Of a stretch of DNA of 64,000 nt, positions 62,112-64,000 are shown piece by piece. The notes below the pieces were generated by a model, which ran no database searches, was not told the DNA's origin, and saw nothing but the letters and a program-made list of their open reading frames with translations. A program made the translations under genes and the position numbers. The stretch's first letter is position 1. Every line of letters begins with the position of its first letter. Source of the DNA: Thermococcus sp. 18S1 (GTDB lineage Archaea > Methanobacteriota_B > Thermococci > Thermococcales > Thermococcaceae); the NCBI RefSeq assembly GCF_012027645.1, contig NZ_SNUU01000001.1, positions 248,001 through 312,000 of the forward strand, given 5' to 3'.

Positions 62112-63389
62112 TCACCTCTTGCCGCCCTTCTTCTTTTTCTTTCCGCCTTTCTCGCCCTTCTTACCCTTTCCGGCTTTCTCCTTCTTCTTGCCGCCAAAGC
62201 CCTTGCCCTTCTTCTCCTTGCCCTTGAACTTCTTCTTTTTCTTCTTCTTTTCCGGCTTGGCCTTCCTCTTGGGCGGGTTCGGATACTTCTGCTTTATTTC
62301 CTGAATGCGCTGCTCTATCTCCTGCTTCAGCTCCTCGGCGATGTATTCACCGGAGAAGTAGTCAACCCTGGCAGCTATGGCGAGCTTTCCTGCCAAAGCC
62401 CTCGCTATCTTACCCCTCTGCCACCACGGCGAGCGGTTTATGGCCGGGTACTGGAAGATGACGCCGTGCTTGGGCGGCTTTGCACCACTCCTCAGGTGCC
62501 TGAAGAGAGCCTTCTCTGCACCGAGAACCTGTATGGTCGATGCTGGCATTATGGCGAGCTCCTTGAGGCCTCCCGCGAGGCTCATAAGGCGGGCGGCGAG
62601 CTTGGCGCCGACTAAAGCCTTCAGGTTCGGTGCGACCTCGTCCATGGCCGTCTCCAGGTAGTCCTCTATCTCCTTCCTGAGCTTGTAGAGGTCGTTTATC
62701 TCGCTGGCCAGCTTCATTATGATGTCGCTGTCGAACTTACCGAGCGGAGCACCCATTGATGTTTCCGCGGCCTTCAGTATCTTCTCCACCTTGGAATCGG
62801 GGAAACCAAGGCTCCTGAGCCTCTCTTCGCTGACGTTGTCCCTCGAGCCAACGGTCTTGACGAACGCCACGTACTGCTCGTGCCTCGGCAGAATCTCATC
62901 GAGCTCCGGGAAGTGCAGGCCGTACCACTCCCTCAGCCTGGAGACGAGGAGGTTGGTGACCTTGTCTATGTCGTCGAGGGCCTCGATGGCCTGGATTATC
63001 ATTTTGTCCCTTGCTCCGCTCTGCTTCTGTATGCGGAGCCTGGTCAGGGCAACGCCAACCCCGAAGTACTCGTCGAACCAGCTCTCGCCGAGGAACTCCT
63101 CTGGGCTTGAGCGGAGCTTCTCTCCGGCGATGTTCGGGAACTCGGCGGTTGCGTTGTAGCCGAGCTCCTTCAGGGCCCTTCCCAGTTCGGAGTCTTCCAC
63201 CACAAACTCGTCGTAGCCCCTCTCCATGAGCTCGTCAAGGAAAGAAACCAGCTCGTCGCTTGGCTCACCCTTCAGAAGCCTGTCAAGGCTCGCTTCCGGT
63301 CTTCCGGAGAAGACCTTCTGATCAACGAGATTACCGCTCTCGTCAAAGGCGTAGATGCCCCTGACGTTCTCCGCTATGTAAGCTTTCAT
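62112..63389 (-). CDS. Nop5/Nop56/Nop58 C/D RNP core protein
   Basis: About 425 residues. N-terminal fibrillarin-binding domain, a coiled coil (~120-240), and the NOP RNA-binding domain APNLKALVGAKLAARLMSLAGGLKELAIMPASTIQVLGAEKALFRHL. The tail of ~60 residues is nearly all Lys/Gly/Glu and coincides with a purine-rich DNA strand. ATG 63389 has GGTGAT just upstream; GTG 63398 is in frame. TATA CTTTTATAC near 63424 (minus). Confidence 0.96.
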   Translation of the reverse strand: MKAYIAENVRGIYAFDESGNLVDQKVFSGRPEASLDRLLKGEPSDELVSFLDELMERGYDEFVVEDSELGRALKELGYNATAEFPNIAGEKLRSSPEEFLGESWFDEYFGVGVALTRLRIQKQSGARDKMIIQAIEALDDIDKVTNLLVSRLREWYGLHFPELDEILPRHEQYVAFVKTVGSRDNVSEERLRSLGFPDSKVEKILKAAETSMGAPLGKFDSDIIMKLASEINDLYKLRKEIEDYLETAMDEVAPNLKALVGAKLAARLMSLAGGLKELAIMPASTIQVLGAEKALFRHLRSGAKPPKHGVIFQYPAINRSPWWQRGKIARALAGKLAIAARVDYFSGEYIAEELKQEIEQRIQEIKQKYPNPPKRKAKPEKKKKKKKFKGKEKKGKGFGGKKKEKAGKGKKGEKGGKKKKKGGKR

Positions 63390-63485
63390 TATCATCACCC
63401 TCTCAGTTTTTGTTTCCGAAGTATAAAAGGCATACCCCTTTTAAGCCCTATCGGTAGAAAGAAGTAGGAGAAAAGGAAAAAACCC

Positions 63486-64000
<515 letters not shown>

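Overview
The window is from a hyperthermophilic euryarchaeon of the order Thermococcales, most likely a Thermococcus of fairly high G+C. The evidence is the gene set: di-myo-inositol-phosphate synthesis, SudAB/Nfn, indolepyruvate:ferredoxin oxidoreductase with an ADP-forming acyl-CoA synthetase, pyruvoyl arginine decarboxylase, Hel308, TBP, MBF1, fibrillarin/Nop5 and ribose-1,5-bisphosphate isomerase. Short archaeal TATA boxes, GGTGAT-type ribosome binding sites and several probably leaderless genes agree with this. Coding density is high. Both ends cut through genes.

Layout. 1-1.5 kb: end of the IPCT/DIPPS gene and inositol-1-phosphate synthase (osmolyte synthesis). 1.6-4.9 kb: a secreted papain-like peptidase and a lipoprotein. 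5.0-7.3 kb: DUF4443 regulator, pyrF, PUA protein, ribL. 7.4-10.0 kb: ParA-type ATPase with an overlapping ribbon-helix-helix partner (SegAB-like), ftsZ and a CdrS-like ribbon-helix-helix protein, a combined segregation and division locus. 10.3-13.7 kb: KEOPS subunit Cgi121, an aminotransferase and transporters. 13.7-14.4 kb: a gene-less, hairpin-rich stretch and tRNA-Leu(UAG). 14.5-17.8 kb: an operon of three related small membrane proteins, an XRE repressor and an ABC exporter behind a tandem palindromic operator. 17.8-22.5 kb: RNA-binding protein, ZIP transporter, UPF0200 kinase, Hel308.

22.5-29.0 kb: a peptide-type ABC importer whose binding protein appears circularly permuted. 29.2-31.4 kb: stand-alone RAM domain, SRP19, DUF257, TrmI. 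31.5-34.1 kb: sudBA behind two SurR-like sites, then two candidate C/D box sRNAs. 34.1-40.5 kb: GcvH, an eight-gene Mrp antiporter module with the same order as mbhA-H, an AbrB-ACT fusion and a Kef-type antiporter. 40.7-46.8 kb: polyamine genes, a UbiA enzyme, a glycosyltransferase, a creatininase-family protein and unknowns. 46.9-50.6 kb: a 47-residue C2H2 zinc finger, a third candidate C/D sRNA, a membrane-anchored helix-turn-helix regulator, UPF0173 and a solute:sodium symporter. 50.7-54.7 kb: ADP-forming synthetase alpha subunit with iorAB. 54.7-55.9 kb: an archaeal ATPase gene bounded at both ends by tandem palindromes. 56-64 kb: TBP, DUF356, MBF1, GNAT, the HMG-CoA synthase/thiolase/DUF35 operon, fibrillarin/Nop5 and the start-less end of R15P isomerase.

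Themes. Fibrillarin and Nop5 are the protein partners of C/D sRNAs, and three candidate sRNAs lie in the same window. SudAB, the Mrp module, ACD/IOR and the importer fit a peptide-fermenting, sulfur-linked energy metabolism. No CRISPR array, rRNA gene or intact insertion sequence was seen.
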